Shown: positions 18,733 through 29,104, numbered from the stretch's first letter. The stretch is 64,000 nucleotides of DNA from Sphingosinicella humi (GCF_003129465.1 NZ_QFFF01000001.1:1721501-1785500), one strand, 5' to 3'. Notes: a model not told the origin generated them from the sequence alone. Translations and numbers: made by a program.

Positions 18733-19572
18733 TCAGCGCGATCCTTCGGTGTCGGGCTTCGGATAGAAGGCGCGCAGCGCCTCATATGCGGTGGCGTGGT
18801 AGATTGACGAATGGGACTGGTCGTGGCGGGGCTCGTAGCGCCAGTCGAGCGAAGCCGGCGCGCCGGCTTTCAGAGCTGCGACGAGCCGGTCCATGCCCGA
18901 CTGCATTTCGCGCCCCTCGTCGCCGATGCTGAGCCAGAGCGAGCGCTTGTCGCCATCCTGCTTCGCGAGCAGGTCGGCCGCTTCCTTCGACAGCGATTCA
19001 TTGTCCCACCAGAGGCTGGGGCTGATCGCGACATAGCGGTCGAACGTGCCCGGCGCGCGCAGGAAGGTCTCGACGACGAACAGGCCGGCAAAGGATTCCC
19101 CCAGCACGCCCGTGTCGCCGCTGGTGCGATAATGGGCGTCGACGAAAGGCTCGACCTCGTCGGCGATGAAACGGCGGAAGTCGGCCGCTCCGCCGGCGGT
19201 CGGGAACTCCTTCTGGAGCGCCGGGTCGGCGGTGGGCGACGTCAGCTCCTTCCGGCGGTCGACCGTCTCGACGCCGACGACGATGATCTCCTCCATCGAC
19301 CCCCAGGGAAAGCCGCCGAGCTGCGCGAGGCCGGTGATGTGGTGGAAGTCCTGATCGGTTCCGCCGTCGAGGAGGTAAAGAACCGGATAGCGCTTCCCGC
19401 CTCCGGCATAGCTGGCGGGCGTGTAGACGTTGATCGTTCGCTCGGCGCCCAAGGCCTTGGATGGCAGCCTGTAGGACTGACCGATGACGATCGGCGTCGC
19501 CGCCGGCGGCTCGGCAAGCGCAGGCGCTGCCCACAGCATCATCAGCGCGGCGAGGAGCGCCCGCGCGCTCAT
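18733..19572 (-). CDS. Exported alpha/beta hydrolase, esterase D type
   Basis: The 279-residue protein has a signal peptide (cleavage near ALA-EP, residues 20-22) and a PF00756-type esterase fold. The nucleophile elbow is GESFAG, the N-terminal strand is [10 protein letters not shown], and a His near the C terminus (RHDQSHSS) completes the probable triad. Related proteins include the IroE/Fes-like esterases. Its ATG overlaps the bioB stop by 4 nt and its stop lies 4 bases before pccA, so it sits in the propionate operon although no link to that pathway is obvious. Confidence 0.85.
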   Translation of the reverse strand: MSARALLAALMMLWAAPALAEPPAATPIVIGQSYRLPSKALGAERTINVYTPASYAGGGKRYPVLYLLDGGTDQDFHHITGLAQLGGFPWGSMEEIIVVGVETVDRRKELTSPTADPALQKEFPTAGGAADFRRFIADEVEPFVDAHYRTSGDTGVLGESFAGLFVVETFLRAPGTFDRYVAISPSLWWDNESLSKEAADLLAKQDGDKRSLWLSIGDEGREMQSGMDRLVAALKAGAPASLDWRYEPRHDQSHSSIYHATAYEALRAFYPKPDTEGSR

Positions 19573-20582
19573 TCCGCCGCCACTCTTGCCGGCTCCTCGC
19601 TCGTCATCGGCTGCAGTCCCAGCTTTTCGAACAGCACGGCGTCGGCGCCGGCGCCGGCATTGCCGGTGGTGAGCAGCTTGTCGCCCGTGAAGATCGAGTT
19701 CGCGCCGGCCATGAAGCAGAGCGCCTGCGTCGATTCAGACATGCTCTCGCGCCCCGCCGAAAGGCGGACCATCGAGTTCGGCATGACGATGCGGGCGACG
19801 GCGACGGTGCGGACGAATTCGATGTCGTCGATCTTCGCCAGCGGCGTGCCGGCCAGCATGTCGCCGAGCACGGTGCCCTTTACCGGCACCAGTGCGTTGA
19901 TCGGCACGCTTTCGGGATGGGCGGGGAGGCTCGCCAGGGCGTGAAGGAAGCCGACCCGATCCTCTCGGCTCTCGCCCATGCCGACGATGCCGCCGCAGCA
20001 GACCGACATGCCCGAGGCGCGGACGTGGCTTAGCGTTTCCAGCCGGTCCTCATAGGTGCGGGTGGTGATGACCTCGCCATAATATTCGGGCGAGGTGTCG
20101 AGATTGTGGTTGTAATAGTCGAGGCCGGCCTCGGCGAGACGATCGGCCTGGTCCCGGCTCAGCATGCCCAAGGTCATGCAGGTCTCCAGCCCCATGGCCT
20201 TGACCCCCGCGACCATCGCGCAGAGCGTGCCCATGTCTCGTTCCTTGGGGTTGCGCCATGCCGCGCCCATGCAAAAGCGGCCGGAGCCGGCGGCCTTCGC
20301 CTCGGCCGCGGCCGCCAGCACCGCGTCCACGTCCATCAGCTTCTCGGCCTTGAGGCCGCTCTCCGCACGCGCCGACTGGCTGCAATAGCCGCAATCCTCC
20401 GGGCAGCCGCCGGTCTTGATCGAGAGGAGGGTGGAGAGCTGGACCTCGTTCGCCAGGTGATAGGCTCGGTGGACCTGCTGGGCCTGGAGCAGGAGGTCGA
20501 GCAAGGGGCGATCGAACAGCGCGGCGATTTCCGCGCGAGTCCAATCGGTCCGGAACGAATTATCTTCTTTGCACAGACTCAT
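19569..20582 (-). CDS. bioB: Biotin synthase
   Basis: The 337-residue radical SAM enzyme inserts sulfur into dethiobiotin to make biotin. The [4Fe-4S] ligands are Cys60, Cys64 and Cys67 ([10 protein letters not shown]). The [2Fe-2S] motif region CMGAAWRNP, the [11 protein letters not shown] block and GGIVGMGE all match the family. It is coupled by 4-nt overlaps to both scpA upstream and the esterase downstream. Its placement fits the need of PccA for biotin. No other bio gene is in the window. Confidence 0.95.
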   Translation of the reverse strand: MSLCKEDNSFRTDWTRAEIAALFDRPLLDLLLQAQQVHRAYHLANEVQLSTLLSIKTGGCPEDCGYCSQSARAESGLKAEKLMDVDAVLAAAAEAKAAGSGRFCMGAAWRNPKERDMGTLCAMVAGVKAMGLETCMTLGMLSRDQADRLAEAGLDYYNHNLDTSPEYYGEVITTRTYEDRLETLSHVRASGMSVCCGGIVGMGESREDRVGFLHALASLPAHPESVPINALVPVKGTVLGDMLAGTPLAKIDDIEFVRTVAVARIVMPNSMVRLSAGRESMSESTQALCFMAGANSIFTGDKLLTTGNAGAGADAVLFEKLGLQPMTSEEPARVAAE

Positions 20583-22861
20583 TCAGCGGCTTCCTCGAGC
20601 GGGGGGAGGTTGTGGCCGAGCAGCTTCAGCACTTCGCCGGCGGCTTCGACCAGATTGGTGCCGGGGCCAAAAATGGCCTGAACGCCGGCTTCGCGCAGCA
20701 TGTCGTAATCCTGCGAGGGAATGACGCCGCCGACGACGACCTTGATGTCGGCGCGGCCCAGGTCCTTCAGGTGGCCGATCAGCTCGGGCACCAGCGTCTT
20801 GTGGCCGGCGGCGAGGCTGGAGGCGCCGACGACGTCCACGTCCTTGTCCACCGCCATCCGCGCGCTCTCTTCCGGCGTCTGGAAGAGCGGGCCGGGCACG
20901 ACCTCGAAGCCTAGGTCGGCGAAGGCCGAGGCGACGAGGTTGGCGCCGCGGTCGTGACCGTCCTGGCCCATCTTGGCGACGAGCAGGCGGGGCTTGCGGC
21001 CGAGGCGGCGGCCGACGGCGGCGACGCCCTGTTCGGCCTGGCCCCAGCGCGGGTCTCCCGCATAGGCGCCGCCATAGATGCCGGTGACGGGCTCCGGCAC
21101 CGTGTCGTAGCGGCCGAACACATCCTCCAGCGCGGCGGAGATTTCGCCCAGGGTGCAGCGGGCGCGGGCACATTCCACCGCCAGAGCAAGCAGGTTCGTC
21201 CGCTCAAACCCCCGTTCGTCCTGAGCGGAGGCCGATCCTGGATCGGCCGTAGTCGAAGGGCGCTTGGCATCGGTCTCGGTGGAGCGCCCCTCGACTTCGC
21301 TCGCGACGAACGAATGTCTGGCGCCCTGCTTGAGCGCCTCCAAGGCAGCCCGCGCCTTTGTCTCATCCCGCTCGGCCCGGACCTTCTCGATGCGCGCGAT
21401 CTGTCCGGCGCGGACCTTGGCGTTGTCGACTTCGAGGATGTCGATCGGCGGCTCGTCCTTGAGGCGGTAGCGGTTGACGCCGACGATCACGTCCTCGCCC
21501 CTGTCGGCGCGCGCGGCGCGCGCGGCCGAGGCTTCCTCGATGCGGCGCTTGGGCATGCCTTCGGCGACGGCCGAAGTCATGCCGCCCATCGCTTCGACTT
21601 CCTCGATCAGCGCCCAGGCCTTGTCGGCCAGCTCCTTGGTCAGCGCCTCGACATAATAGGAGCCGCCCAAGGGATCGGCGACATTGGTGATGCCGGTCTC
21701 CTCGGCGATGACGAGCTGGGTGTTGCGGGCGATGCGCGCGGAGAAGTCGGTCGGCAGCGCGATCGCCTCATCGAAGCTGTTGGTGTGGAGGGACTGCGTC
21801 CCGCCCAGGACGGCCGCCATCGCCTCGATCGTGGTGCGGATGATGTTGTTATAGGGATCCTGCTCGGTGAGGCTGACGCCCGACGTTTGGCAATGGGTGC
21901 GCAGCATCTTGGACTTGGGGTTCTTCGCCTCGAAGCCCTCCATGATGCGGTGCCACAGCAGGCGCGCGGCGCGGAGCTTGGCGACTTCCATGAAGAAGTT
22001 CATGCCGATCGCGAAGAAGAAGCTGAGGCGCGGGGCGAAGGCGTCGACGTCCAGCCCCTTGGCCGTAGCGGCGCGCACATATTCCATACCGTCGGCGAGG
22101 GTGAAGGCGAGCTCCTGCACCGCCGTCGCGCCGGCTTCCTGCATGTGGTAGCCGCTGATCGAGATGGAGTTGAAGCGCGGCATGTGGCGCGAGGTGTAGC
22201 CGATGATGTCGGCCACGATCCGCATCGAGGGTTCGGGCGGATAGATATAGGTGTTGCGGACCGCGAACTCCTTGAGGATGTCGTTCTGGATCGTGCCCGA
22301 AAGCTGGTCCTGAGAAACGCCCTGTTCCTCGGCGGCGACGATGTAGAAGGCGAGCACCGGTAGCACCGCGCCGTTCATCGTCATAGAGACCGACATGTCG
22401 CCCAAGGGAATGCCGTCGAAGAGGATCTTCATGTCCTCGACCGTGTCGATCGCGACACCCGCCTTGCCGACGTCGCCGGTGACGCGGGGATGGTCGCTGT
22501 CATAGCCGCGGTGGGTCGCGAGATCGAAGGCGACGGACAGGCCCTTCTGCCCGGCGGCGAGGTTGCGCCGATAGAAGGCGTTCGATTCCTCGGCGGTCGA
22601 GAAGCCCGCATATTGGCGGATCGTCCAGGGCCGGCCGGTGTACATCGATGCATAGGGGCCGCGCGTGAACGGCGCGAAGCCGGGGAGGCCCGGATCGAGG
22701 TCGGCGATGTCCTCCGCCGTGTAGAGCGGCCTCACGGCAATGCCTTCCGGCGTGTGCCAGGTGAGGTCCTTGCCCTTCACTTCCTTGTCGGCGCGGTCCT
22801 GCCAATCGGCCGGGGTGGGTTTCTTGTCAGTCACGTTTGTTTCCATACCAAAATCGCTCAT
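20579..22861 (-). CDS. scpA: Methylmalonyl-CoA mutase, with a palindromic repeat inside the frame
   Basis: The 760-residue enzyme converts methylmalonyl-CoA to succinyl-CoA with adenosylcobalamin. An N-terminal substrate barrel ([20 protein letters not shown]) is followed by a C-terminal cobalamin domain (DGHDRGAN near residue 636, then [12 protein letters not shown]). In the linker, residues of about 517-550 are encoded by a palindromic repeat (21213-21312) and have no place in normal mutases (ending [10 protein letters not shown]... to ...AQDERG). The frame stays open, so the protein may still work. The first ATG (22861) lies in another repeat; the ATG at 22846 (METNVTD) is an equally good start. 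Overlaps bioB by 4 nt. Confidence 0.93.
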   Translation of the reverse strand: MSDFGMETNVTDKKPTPADWQDRADKEVKGKDLTWHTPEGIAVRPLYTAEDIADLDPGLPGFAPFTRGPYASMYTGRPWTIRQYAGFSTAEESNAFYRRNLAAGQKGLSVAFDLATHRGYDSDHPRVTGDVGKAGVAIDTVEDMKILFDGIPLGDMSVSMTMNGAVLPVLAFYIVAAEEQGVSQDQLSGTIQNDILKEFAVRNTYIYPPEPSMRIVADIIGYTSRHMPRFNSISISGYHMQEAGATAVQELAFTLADGMEYVRAATAKGLDVDAFAPRLSFFFAIGMNFFMEVAKLRAARLLWHRIMEGFEAKNPKSKMLRTHCQTSGVSLTEQDPYNNIIRTTIEAMAAVLGGTQSLHTNSFDEAIALPTDFSARIARNTQLVIAEETGITNVADPLGGSYYVEALTKELADKAWALIEEVEAMGGMTSAVAEGMPKRRIEEASAARAARADRGEDVIVGVNRYRLKDEPPIDILEVDNAKVRAGQIARIEKVRAERDETKARAALEALKQGARHSFVASEVEGRSTETDAKRPSTTADPGSASAQDERGFERTNLLALAVECARARCTLGEISAALEDVFGRYDTVPEPVTGIYGGAYAGDPRWGQAEQGVAAVGRRLGRKPRLLVAKMGQDGHDRGANLVASAFADLGFEVVPGPLFQTPEESARMAVDKDVDVVGASSLAAGHKTLVPELIGHLKDLGRADIKVVVGGVIPSQDYDMLREAGVQAIFGPGTNLVEAAGEVLKLLGHNLPPLEEAAE
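21213..21312. repeat. Palindromic repeat (family B) inside scpA
   Basis: It starts CGTTCGTCCTGAGCG and ends CTTCGCTCGCGACGAACG, with arms that are inverted copies, and the left arm carries an extra small hairpin (GGCCGATCCTGGATCGGCC). The right arm closely matches the elements at 29642-29719 and 52770-52797. It adds about 33 in-frame codons to scpA. Confidence 0.85.
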
Positions 22862-22970
22862 CCTGAGGAGCCGCTGAGTTTATCGAAGCGGCGTCTCGAA
22901 GGACGCACTGCCTCTCTCGGCCCTTCGAGACAGGCCTTCGCCAGGCTCAGTCCTTCCTCAGGATGAGCGG
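22855..22970. repeat. Palindromic repeat (family C) between mce and scpA
   Basis: CGCTCATCCTGAGGA at 22855 is mirrored by TCCTCAGGATGAGCG ending at 22969, with a second pair of inverted blocks inside (CTCGAAGG and CCTTCGAG). It fills nearly all of the space between mce and scpA and includes the first possible start codon of scpA. Confidence 0.85.
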
Positions 22971-22975
22971 TTAGT

Positions 22976-23392
22976 TCAATGCGCCTCTTTCGGCGTCTCC
23001 ATCAACTCCACGAGAACGCCGCCCATGTCCTTCGGGTGGACGAAGATCACGGGCGTGCCGTGCGCGCCGATGCGGGGTTCGCCCAACACCTTGGCGCCCT
23101 TGGCCTCCATCTCGGCCTTGGCGGCGTGGATGTCTGGCACTTCGAAGCAGACATGATGCTGTCCGCCCGCCGGGTTCCTGGCAAGGAAGCCATGAAGGGG
23201 CGAATTCTCGCCCAGCGGCTCGATCAGCTCGATCTGGCTGTTCGGCGTATCGACGAAGCACACCCGCACCCCCTGCGGCGGCAGGTCGAACGGCTCGTGG
23301 ATCTTCGTCGCGCCCAGCATGTCGCGATAGAGCGCGATGCTCTTCTCGATCGAGGGCGTGGCGACGCCGACATGGTTCAAGCGGCCTAGCAT
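22976..23392 (-). CDS. mce: Methylmalonyl-CoA epimerase
   Basis: The 138-residue glyoxalase-fold protein interconverts (S)- and (R)-methylmalonyl-CoA, linking the carboxylase to the mutase. The N terminus LGRLNHVGVATPSIEKS carries the first metal His; QHHVCFEVPDI and the Glu in VLVELME supply further ligands. Length and motifs match the family. It overlaps the upstream lipoprotein gene by 7 nt and precedes scpA, separated only by a palindromic repeat. Confidence 0.95.
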   Translation of the reverse strand: MLGRLNHVGVATPSIEKSIALYRDMLGATKIHEPFDLPPQGVRVCFVDTPNSQIELIEPLGENSPLHGFLARNPAGGQHHVCFEVPDIHAAKAEMEAKGAKVLGEPRIGAHGTPVIFVHPKDMGGVLVELMETPKEAH

Positions 23393-24147
23393 ATCGGCAT
23401 CCTCGTCTCGCCGCCGCGAAGCTCGAAACTATCGCCCCGGCGGATCCAGGTTTCGGTGAAGTCGCGCGATCCGGAATAGACCACGTCGAACGAAGCGCCT
23501 TTGTCGATGTTGGCGATCTCGCCCTCGATCTCGGCGCCATTGTCCGCGCCGAAGCCGCTCTGGTTCGAATAGATCGTGCGGATCAGGGTGGATTGGACGG
23601 GCTCGTCCGGCCGCAGCTCGGTCAGCGTTATCCCTCCCGACGTGCAGCCCTGGGCCGTATAGCCGCCCTCGACGAGCACGACCGGATATTGGGCGAACTT
23701 GTCCGACAGGTTCCACTCGGACGGCGGCGCGCCATAACCCGAGCCTCGTATCAGGGTCGGCCAGGCGCCGGTCACGCGAAAGCCATCGCCCGCCGGCTCC
23801 AGATAATGCACCGCCAGCGCCCCGGTGCAGGCGTGGCATTCGTCCAAATTCTTGCCCTGACTGAGCAGAACCGCGCGGTCGCCGATCCACTCCAACCTGG
23901 CCGGCGAGTAGCGCAATTGCCCATCTTCGACATCGAGGACGGGATTCTCCGCGAAGGCGGCCCGAAAGGCGAGGCTGCGCTGCTTCTCGATCGGAAGGGC
24001 CTGGACCGGATGCTGCGTGGCGGGTGCCGCCTCCTGCGAAGCTTCCGGCGGCGCCACCTGCTTGCCACCCTCGTCAGATTGGCCGCAGGCCGCCAACGTG
24101 CCGAGAAGGACAAGGCCGCCGAGACGGTTGAAACGACGCCGGGTCAT
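23386..24147 (-). CDS. Hypothetical lipoprotein in the propionate operon
   Basis: The 253-residue product has a lipoprotein signal (LGTLAACGQ, Cys near residue 21), a Pro/Glu/Ala/Gln linker, and a globular region with paired Cys (DECHACTG, AQGCTSGG) and many aromatic and Gly residues. I recognise no family. It overlaps mce by 7 nt and the small membrane gene by 4 nt, so it is co-expressed with propionyl-CoA genes. An envelope role is likely; function is unknown. Confidence 0.75.
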   Translation of the reverse strand: MTRRRFNRLGGLVLLGTLAACGQSDEGGKQVAPPEASQEAAPATQHPVQALPIEKQRSLAFRAAFAENPVLDVEDGQLRYSPARLEWIGDRAVLLSQGKNLDECHACTGALAVHYLEPAGDGFRVTGAWPTLIRGSGYGAPPSEWNLSDKFAQYPVVLVEGGYTAQGCTSGGITLTELRPDEPVQSTLIRTIYSNQSGFGADNGAEIEGEIANIDKGASFDVVYSGSRDFTETWIRRGDSFELRGGETRMPIC

Positions 24148-24389
24148 AGAGCCTGCCGAATGCTGATGCCGAAAAGGAGATCCACGGCGATGATGGCGGC
24201 CATCAGGCCGGCCAGAAGATAGAAGGCGAGCAAGACGTGGAAGGCGCCCCGGCGGTCACGCCCGACATAGGCTCGACCGATGGGCAGCCGCTCCTGCCTC
24301 AGACCGCGAATGACCGTCCAGGCGGTCCAGGGAACGAGGCCCAAGGCGACAAGCCCGACAAGCAAGTCCTCAGAGAGGGATGTTGTCAT
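24144..24389 (-). CDS. Small two-helix membrane protein, 81 residues
   Basis: Two hydrophobic segments (about residues 8-27 and 50-75) flank a basic loop ([21 protein letters not shown]), giving a small inner-membrane hairpin. Its start overlaps the pccB end by 20 nt and its stop overlaps the lipoprotein start by 4 nt. No family recognised. Confidence 0.65.
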   Translation of the reverse strand: MTTSLSEDLLVGLVALGLVPWTAWTVIRGLRQERLPIGRAYVGRDRRGAFHVLLAFYLLAGLMAAIIAVDLLFGISIRQAL

Positions 24390-25902
24390 GCTTCTTCCAC
24401 GGATTTTCGAGCTGCTTGTCGCGGAGCTTGCGTAAGCCGAGCGCGATCCGTCGCCGCGTCGAATGGGGCATGATCACTTCGTCGATGAAGCCTTTGCTCG
24501 CCGCCACGAACGGGTTGGCGAACTGGGCCTCATATTCGGCGGTGCGTGCCGCGATCTTTTCGGGGTCGCCGATGTCCTTGCGGAAAATGATCTCCACCGC
24601 GCCCTTGGCGCCCATCACTGCGATCTCGGCGGAGGGCCAGGCATAGTTCAAATCGCCGCGCAGGTGCTTGGAGGCCATGACGTCGTAAGCGCCGCCATAG
24701 GCCTTGCGCGTGATGACGGTGATCTTCGGCACGGTCGCCTCGGCATAGGCGAAGAGCAATTTGGCGCCGTTCTTAATGATGCCTTCATGCTCCTGCGCGA
24801 CGCCGGGGAGGAAGCCGGGGACGTCGACGAAGGTCACGATCGGAATGTCGAAGGCGTCGCAGAAGCGCACGAACCGCCCGGCCTTCTTCGACGATTTGAT
24901 GTCGAGCACGCCCGCCAGCACCATCGGCTGGTTGGCGACGATGCCGACCGTGCGGCCCTCGATCCGGCCGAAGCCGCAGATGATGTTGGCGGCGTGCGCG
25001 GGCTGCACCTCGAAGAAGTCGCCCTCGTCGACCGTCTTCAGGATGAGTTCGTGCATGTCGTAGGGCTTGTTGGCGCTGTCCGGGATCAAGGTGTCGAGGC
25101 TGTCCTCGATCCGGTCCCAGGGGTCGGTGGTCGGGCGCGTCGGCAGATCGTGCCGGTTCGAGAGCGGCAGGAAGTCGAAGAAGTCGCGGGTCGCGAGCAA
25201 AGCCTCGATGTCGTTTTCGAAGGCGACGTCGGCGACGCCCGACTTGGTGGTGTGGGTGACGGCGCCGCCCAGCTCCTCCTGGGTCACGACCTCGTTCGTC
25301 ACGGTCTTCACCACGTCCGGGCCGGTGACGAACATGTAGGAGCTGTCCTTCACCATGAAGATGAAGTCGGTCATCGCCGGCGAATAGACTGCGCCGCCCG
25401 CGCAGGGGCCCATGATGAGGCTTAATTGCGGCACGACGCCCGAGGCGAGGACGTTGCGCTGGAACACCTCGGCATAGCCGCCAAGCGAAGCCACGCCCTC
25501 CTGGATGCGGGCGCCGCCGGAATCGTTCAAACCGATGACGGGCGCGCCGACCTTCATCGCCATGTCCATCACCTTGCAGATCTTCTGCGCGTGCCGCTCG
25601 GAGAGCGAGCCGCCGAACACGGTGAAGTCCTGCGCGAAGACATAGACGAGGCGGCCGTTGATCGTGCCCGATCCGGTGACGACGCCGTCGCCCGGGAACT
25701 TCTGGCTCTCCATCCCGAAGTCGGCGCAATTATGCTCGACGAACATGTCATATTCCTCGAAGCTGCCCTCATCTAGGAGCACGTCGAGCCGTTCGCGCGC
25801 CGTCAGCCGCCCCTTGGAGTGCTGCGCCGCGATGCGCTTCTCGCCGCCGCCAAGCCGCGCCTCGGCGCGCTTTGCTTCGAGTATTTCCAGATTGGCCGCC
25901 AT
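24370..25902 (-). CDS. pccB: Propionyl-CoA carboxylase beta subunit
   Basis: The 510-residue carboxyltransferase has the two crotonase-like halves of the family, with [20 protein letters not shown] in the first and [14 protein letters not shown] in the second. It moves CO2 from biotin on PccA to propionyl-CoA. The start at 25902 ([10 protein letters not shown]) has GAGGG five bases upstream; an in-frame extension to 26019 would run through the regulatory region. It is the first gene of the propionyl-CoA operon, divergent from a PccR-type regulator. Confidence 0.95.
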   Translation of the reverse strand: MAANLEILEAKRAEARLGGGEKRIAAQHSKGRLTARERLDVLLDEGSFEEYDMFVEHNCADFGMESQKFPGDGVVTGSGTINGRLVYVFAQDFTVFGGSLSERHAQKICKVMDMAMKVGAPVIGLNDSGGARIQEGVASLGGYAEVFQRNVLASGVVPQLSLIMGPCAGGAVYSPAMTDFIFMVKDSSYMFVTGPDVVKTVTNEVVTQEELGGAVTHTTKSGVADVAFENDIEALLATRDFFDFLPLSNRHDLPTRPTTDPWDRIEDSLDTLIPDSANKPYDMHELILKTVDEGDFFEVQPAHAANIICGFGRIEGRTVGIVANQPMVLAGVLDIKSSKKAGRFVRFCDAFDIPIVTFVDVPGFLPGVAQEHEGIIKNGAKLLFAYAEATVPKITVITRKAYGGAYDVMASKHLRGDLNYAWPSAEIAVMGAKGAVEIIFRKDIGDPEKIAARTAEYEAQFANPFVAASKGFIDEVIMPHSTRRRIALGLRKLRDKQLENPWKKHDNIPL

Positions 25903-25954
25903 TCTCGCCCTCGAAAAGATGGAAGTCTTGCCCTTCCAGCCTTCCCGCGCGAGC

Positions 25955-25996
25955 GCAAATGTAAACTTGTGAAAATGTGTATATGGAGTTTGCAAA
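25955..25996. promoter_or_regulatory. Candidate operator for the PccR-type regulator in the divergent promoter
   Basis: The 104-base gap between pccB and the regulator gene is AT rich for this genome. It holds a perfect palindrome TTTGCAAA at 25989-25996 and a partial relative GCAAATGTAAACTTGTG starting at 25955. TTTGCAAA is the half-site I recall for Rhodobacter PccR, which uses two copies. The perfect site touches the ribosome-binding site of the regulator (AGGAG at 25996-26000), which suits autoregulation. Binding is inferred. Confidence 0.55.
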
Positions 25997-26006
25997 GGAG
26001 TCGCCC

Positions 26007-27434
26007 ATGACCGACGCAACCCCTCGACGCATTTTCGCCGGAGCCCGCGCCCGGGCGCTGCGCCTGCGCCTCGGGCTCAGCCAGGCCGCGATGGCCGCGC
26101 GGGTCGGGATTTCCGTCAGCTACCTCTCGCAGCTCGAAAGCGACGATCGGCCGATGACCGACGCCGTGCTGATGGCCTTCGCCCGCGCTTTTCCGGCCGA
26201 CTGGGCGGATATCCACGCGGACGAAGACGCGGTGCTGCTCGCGCGGGCGATCGAGGCGGCGGCCGATCCGACCGTGGCCGATGCGCCGCTGGCCGAAGAA
26301 GCCTTGCGCCGCGCCGTCAAGCGGCAGCCGCAACTGGCGGAGCGGCTCGTCGCCGTGCACGCCGCCTATCGCCGGTCGCAGGATCAGTTGCGGACGCTCG
26401 ACGATGCGTTTGAACGGGGCGCGTCGGGGGGAAGTCCGCTGCCGTGGGACGAGGTGCGCGACTGGTTCCACCGCGAAGGCAATTATGTCGATGCGATCGA
26501 TCGGCAGGCCGAGGCCATCGCCGAGGAACTGGGCGACCCGCCGGGATTGATCGCCGCGGCCGTCGAGGCGCGTCTTCGCGATCGTCACGGGGTCGTCATC
26601 AGGCGGTCCGCGCCGGAAGGAGGAGCTTCGACCTTGCGGAGCTTCGACCCGGCGACGCGCGAGCTGGCCGTCGAGCGGTCGCTGCCGCCCGAAAGCTATG
26701 CGTTCCTGATCGCGCACCAGCTCATGCGCCTGGAGCTTGTCGAGACGATCGCGGCGGTGGCGACGGCGGCGCAGCTTCGCTCGGAAGAGGCGCAGCAGCT
26801 CCTGTCGGTGGGGCTGGCCAATTATGCCGCCGGCGCCTTCCTGATGCCCTATGCCTCGTTCCGGGCCGAGGCGCGGCGGACGCGGCATGATATCGATGCG
26901 CTCCGCCAGTCCTTCGGCGTCAGCTTCGAACAGGCCTGCCATCGCCTCTCGACGCTTCAGCGGCCGGGCGCGGCGGGAATCCCCTTCTACTTCTGCCGCG
27001 TCGACATGGCGGGCAACATCACCAAGCGCCATTCCGCCACGCGGCTCCAGTTCGCGCGCTTCGGCGGTGCCTGTCCGCTCTGGATGGTTCACGAGGCGGT
27101 CGCGATTCCGGACCGCATCCTGGTCCAGCTCGTCGAAACGCCGGACGGGGTGCGCTACGTCTCGATGGCGAAGGGGCTGGTTAAGCCTTCGGGAAGCTAT
27201 GCGCGCCCCAGCCGACGCTATGCGGTCGCGCTGGGATGCGAGGTCAACCATGCCGCCGATTTCATCTACAGCGACCAGCTCGATCTAAGGGGCGCGGGGA
27301 GCGCGACGCCGATCGGAGTCTCATGCCGCATCTGTCCCCGCGACAATTGCGAGCAGCGCGCCTTTCCCCCTGCCGGTCGTTCCATCAGGGTCGATCCCGA
27401 CAATCGAACGGTGGTGCCTTACAGCTTCGGGTGA
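26007..27434 (+). CDS. Short-chain acyl-CoA regulator of the ScfR/PccR family
   Basis: The 475-residue regulator has an XRE helix-turn-helix at about residues 13-65 ([20 protein letters not shown]), a degenerate peptidase-M78-like middle (AHQLMRLEL where the active family has HExxH), and a C-terminal DUF2083-like region with a Cys cluster ([15 protein letters not shown]). Family members sense acyl-CoAs and control propionate or acetate assimilation. Position, divergent from pccB, fits control of the propionyl-CoA operon. The start at 26007 has AGGAG six bases upstream. Confidence 0.88.
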   Translation: MTDATPRRIFAGARARALRLRLGLSQAAMAARVGISVSYLSQLESDDRPMTDAVLMAFARAFPADWADIHADEDAVLLARAIEAAADPTVADAPLAEEALRRAVKRQPQLAERLVAVHAAYRRSQDQLRTLDDAFERGASGGSPLPWDEVRDWFHREGNYVDAIDRQAEAIAEELGDPPGLIAAAVEARLRDRHGVVIRRSAPEGGASTLRSFDPATRELAVERSLPPESYAFLIAHQLMRLELVETIAAVATAAQLRSEEAQQLLSVGLANYAAGAFLMPYASFRAEARRTRHDIDALRQSFGVSFEQACHRLSTLQRPGAAGIPFYFCRVDMAGNITKRHSATRLQFARFGGACPLWMVHEAVAIPDRILVQLVETPDGVRYVSMAKGLVKPSGSYARPSRRYAVALGCEVNHAADFIYSDQLDLRGAGSATPIGVSCRICPRDNCEQRAFPPAGRSIRVDPDNRTVVPYSFG

Positions 27435-27444
27435 CGAGCGCCCC

Positions 27445-28071
27445 TCAGGCCCGCTTCACCAGCGAAAGCGCGCCGCCGACCACCACCAGGGCCGCACCCG
27501 AAATACGCTCCCGCCAGACGGCGAGGGGCCCCGCCGCCATGAACTTGCCGCCCCGCGTCGCCACCACCGCGTAGGTCGAGAGGACGAGAATATCGATGGT
27601 GATGCCGGTGATGGCGAGGATGGCGAACTGGGTGACCAGATTGGCTGCGCGGAAATCGACGAATTGCGGAAAAAGGGCGCCCCAGAACAGGATCGATTTG
27701 GGATTGGCGAGCTGGTTGAGCAGCCCCTGCATGAAGGGATGGCGCCAGACCGGCACCCGCTTTCCCGAGTCCGGCGTCGCCGCGTCCTTGGCCTTCCAGA
27801 TCGTGCGCAGGCCGAGATAGACGAGATAGGCGGCCCCGGCATATTTGAGGACCATGAACGCCGTCTCGGAGGCGATGAGCACGGCGCCCAAACCGGCGGC
27901 CGAGACGATGAAATAGATGAGATTGCCGAGCTGGGTCCCCAGGATCACGCCGAAGCCGGCGCGGAAGCCGCGGGCGATCGCCTGGCCGGCCGTCAGCAGG
28001 ACCGCCGGCCCCGGCGTGGCGGCGAACAGGAAGCAGAGCGCCACATAGGCGAGCCAGAGTTCAAGTGGCAT
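27445..28071 (-). CDS. LysE/RhtB-family amino acid exporter
   Basis: The 208-residue membrane protein has about six hydrophobic segments and the family N terminus (ATPGPAVLLTAGQAIARGFRAG with GTQLGNLIYF). Members export amino acids or derivatives such as homoserine lactone. It ends 10 bases from the convergent regulator gene. Substrate not predictable. Confidence 0.88.
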   Translation of the reverse strand: MPLELWLAYVALCFLFAATPGPAVLLTAGQAIARGFRAGFGVILGTQLGNLIYFIVSAAGLGAVLIASETAFMVLKYAGAAYLVYLGLRTIWKAKDAATPDSGKRVPVWRHPFMQGLLNQLANPKSILFWGALFPQFVDFRAANLVTQFAILAITGITIDILVLSTYAVVATRGGKFMAAGPLAVWRERISGAALVVVGGALSLVKRA

Positions 28072-28205
28072 GGCGCCTCGCTTCTGATCCTTCAGAACAG
28101 GGAGCGATTAGCGCCCCCGTGTAGAGCCTTAGCGAATGTCGTCGGCGGCCGCGCCGTGAGATATTCACCCGCCGATCGCCAAACCGGCGGCTCATGGCGA
28201 CTACG

Positions 28206-29099
28206 CTATTTCAGCGGCTGATTCTCCTCGGGCGCGTGGAGCCGCAGCCGATTCACGCGCCGCGTATCGCTGTCCGTCACCTCAAGCCGCCAGCCGCTCG
28301 GATGTTCGACCACTTCGCCGCACTGCGGGACATGACCGGCGAGCAGGAAGGCAAGGCCGCCCAATGTGTCGACATCCTCCTCGATATAGCCGAGCCGGGC
28401 ATCGATCGTCTCCGCGACCTCGTCGAGCTCGGCGCGGGCGTCGGCCTCCCAGATGCCGTCTTCCACCGGGATCAGCATCCCGGTCGGTTCCTCGTCATGC
28501 TCGTCCTCGATCTCGCCGACGATCTCTTCGACGACGTCCTCGATGGTGACGATGCCCTCGGTGCCGCCGAATTCGTCGACCACGATGGCGAGGTGGACTC
28601 GCTCCGCCCGCATCCGGGCGAGCAGGTCGAGCACGCCCATCGATTCCGGGACGAACAGAGGAGCGCGGATGAGCACCCTCACATCCTCCGGAATGTCGCC
28701 GGACATCTGCCGCGTGAAGACATCCTTCACATGGACCATGCCGATGACGCGGTCCAAATTCTCCTCATAGACGGGAAGACGGCTGTGGCCGGCATCGGCG
28801 AAGGCCGCGACCAGACCCTTGAAGTCGATGCTGCTCGGCACCGCGAAGATGTCGCCGCGCGGGACGGCAATGTCGCCCGCCGTGCTCTCCCCGAAATGGA
28901 GGAGGTTGCGGAGCATCTGCCGCTCCACCGGCGTCAGGTCGCCGACGCGTGGGACCTCGCCTTCATGATTTTCGATCGCTTCCTCGATCTGGTCGCGAAG
29001 GGTCGCTTCGCCTTCCTCGCCGAAGAGGAATGTTCTGAGGCCACTCCAGAAACTTCGCCCATTCTCCGGGGAGTCGTCGCTGCTGTCGTCGTCGGGCAT
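28206..29099 (-). CDS. CorC/HlyC-type protein with CBS pair and transporter-associated domain
   Basis: The 297-residue soluble protein has two CBS domains at about residues 70-195 (including AVPSSIDFKGLV and VHLAIVVDEFGGTEGIVTIED) and a C-terminal CorC_HlyC domain with DGIWEADARAEL. The N-terminal transmembrane domain of longer relatives is absent, as in CorC (YbeX). It follows ybeY after 5 bases, as in many proteobacteria. A role in ion homeostasis or ribosome-linked function is known only loosely for the family. Confidence 0.9.
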   Translation of the reverse strand: MPDDDSSDDSPENGRSFWSGLRTFLFGEEGEATLRDQIEEAIENHEGEVPRVGDLTPVERQMLRNLLHFGESTAGDIAVPRGDIFAVPSSIDFKGLVAAFADAGHSRLPVYEENLDRVIGMVHVKDVFTRQMSGDIPEDVRVLIRAPLFVPESMGVLDLLARMRAERVHLAIVVDEFGGTEGIVTIEDVVEEIVGEIEDEHDEEPTGMLIPVEDGIWEADARAELDEVAETIDARLGYIEEDVDTLGGLAFLLAGHVPQCGEVVEHPSGWRLEVTDSDTRRVNRLRLHAPEENQPLK

Positions 29100-29104
29100 T
29101 ATTG

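Noticed and set aside
20954-22363. Long plus-strand frame opposite scpA
   Set aside because: It is a shadow of the mutase coding sequence with no ribosome site or known domain.
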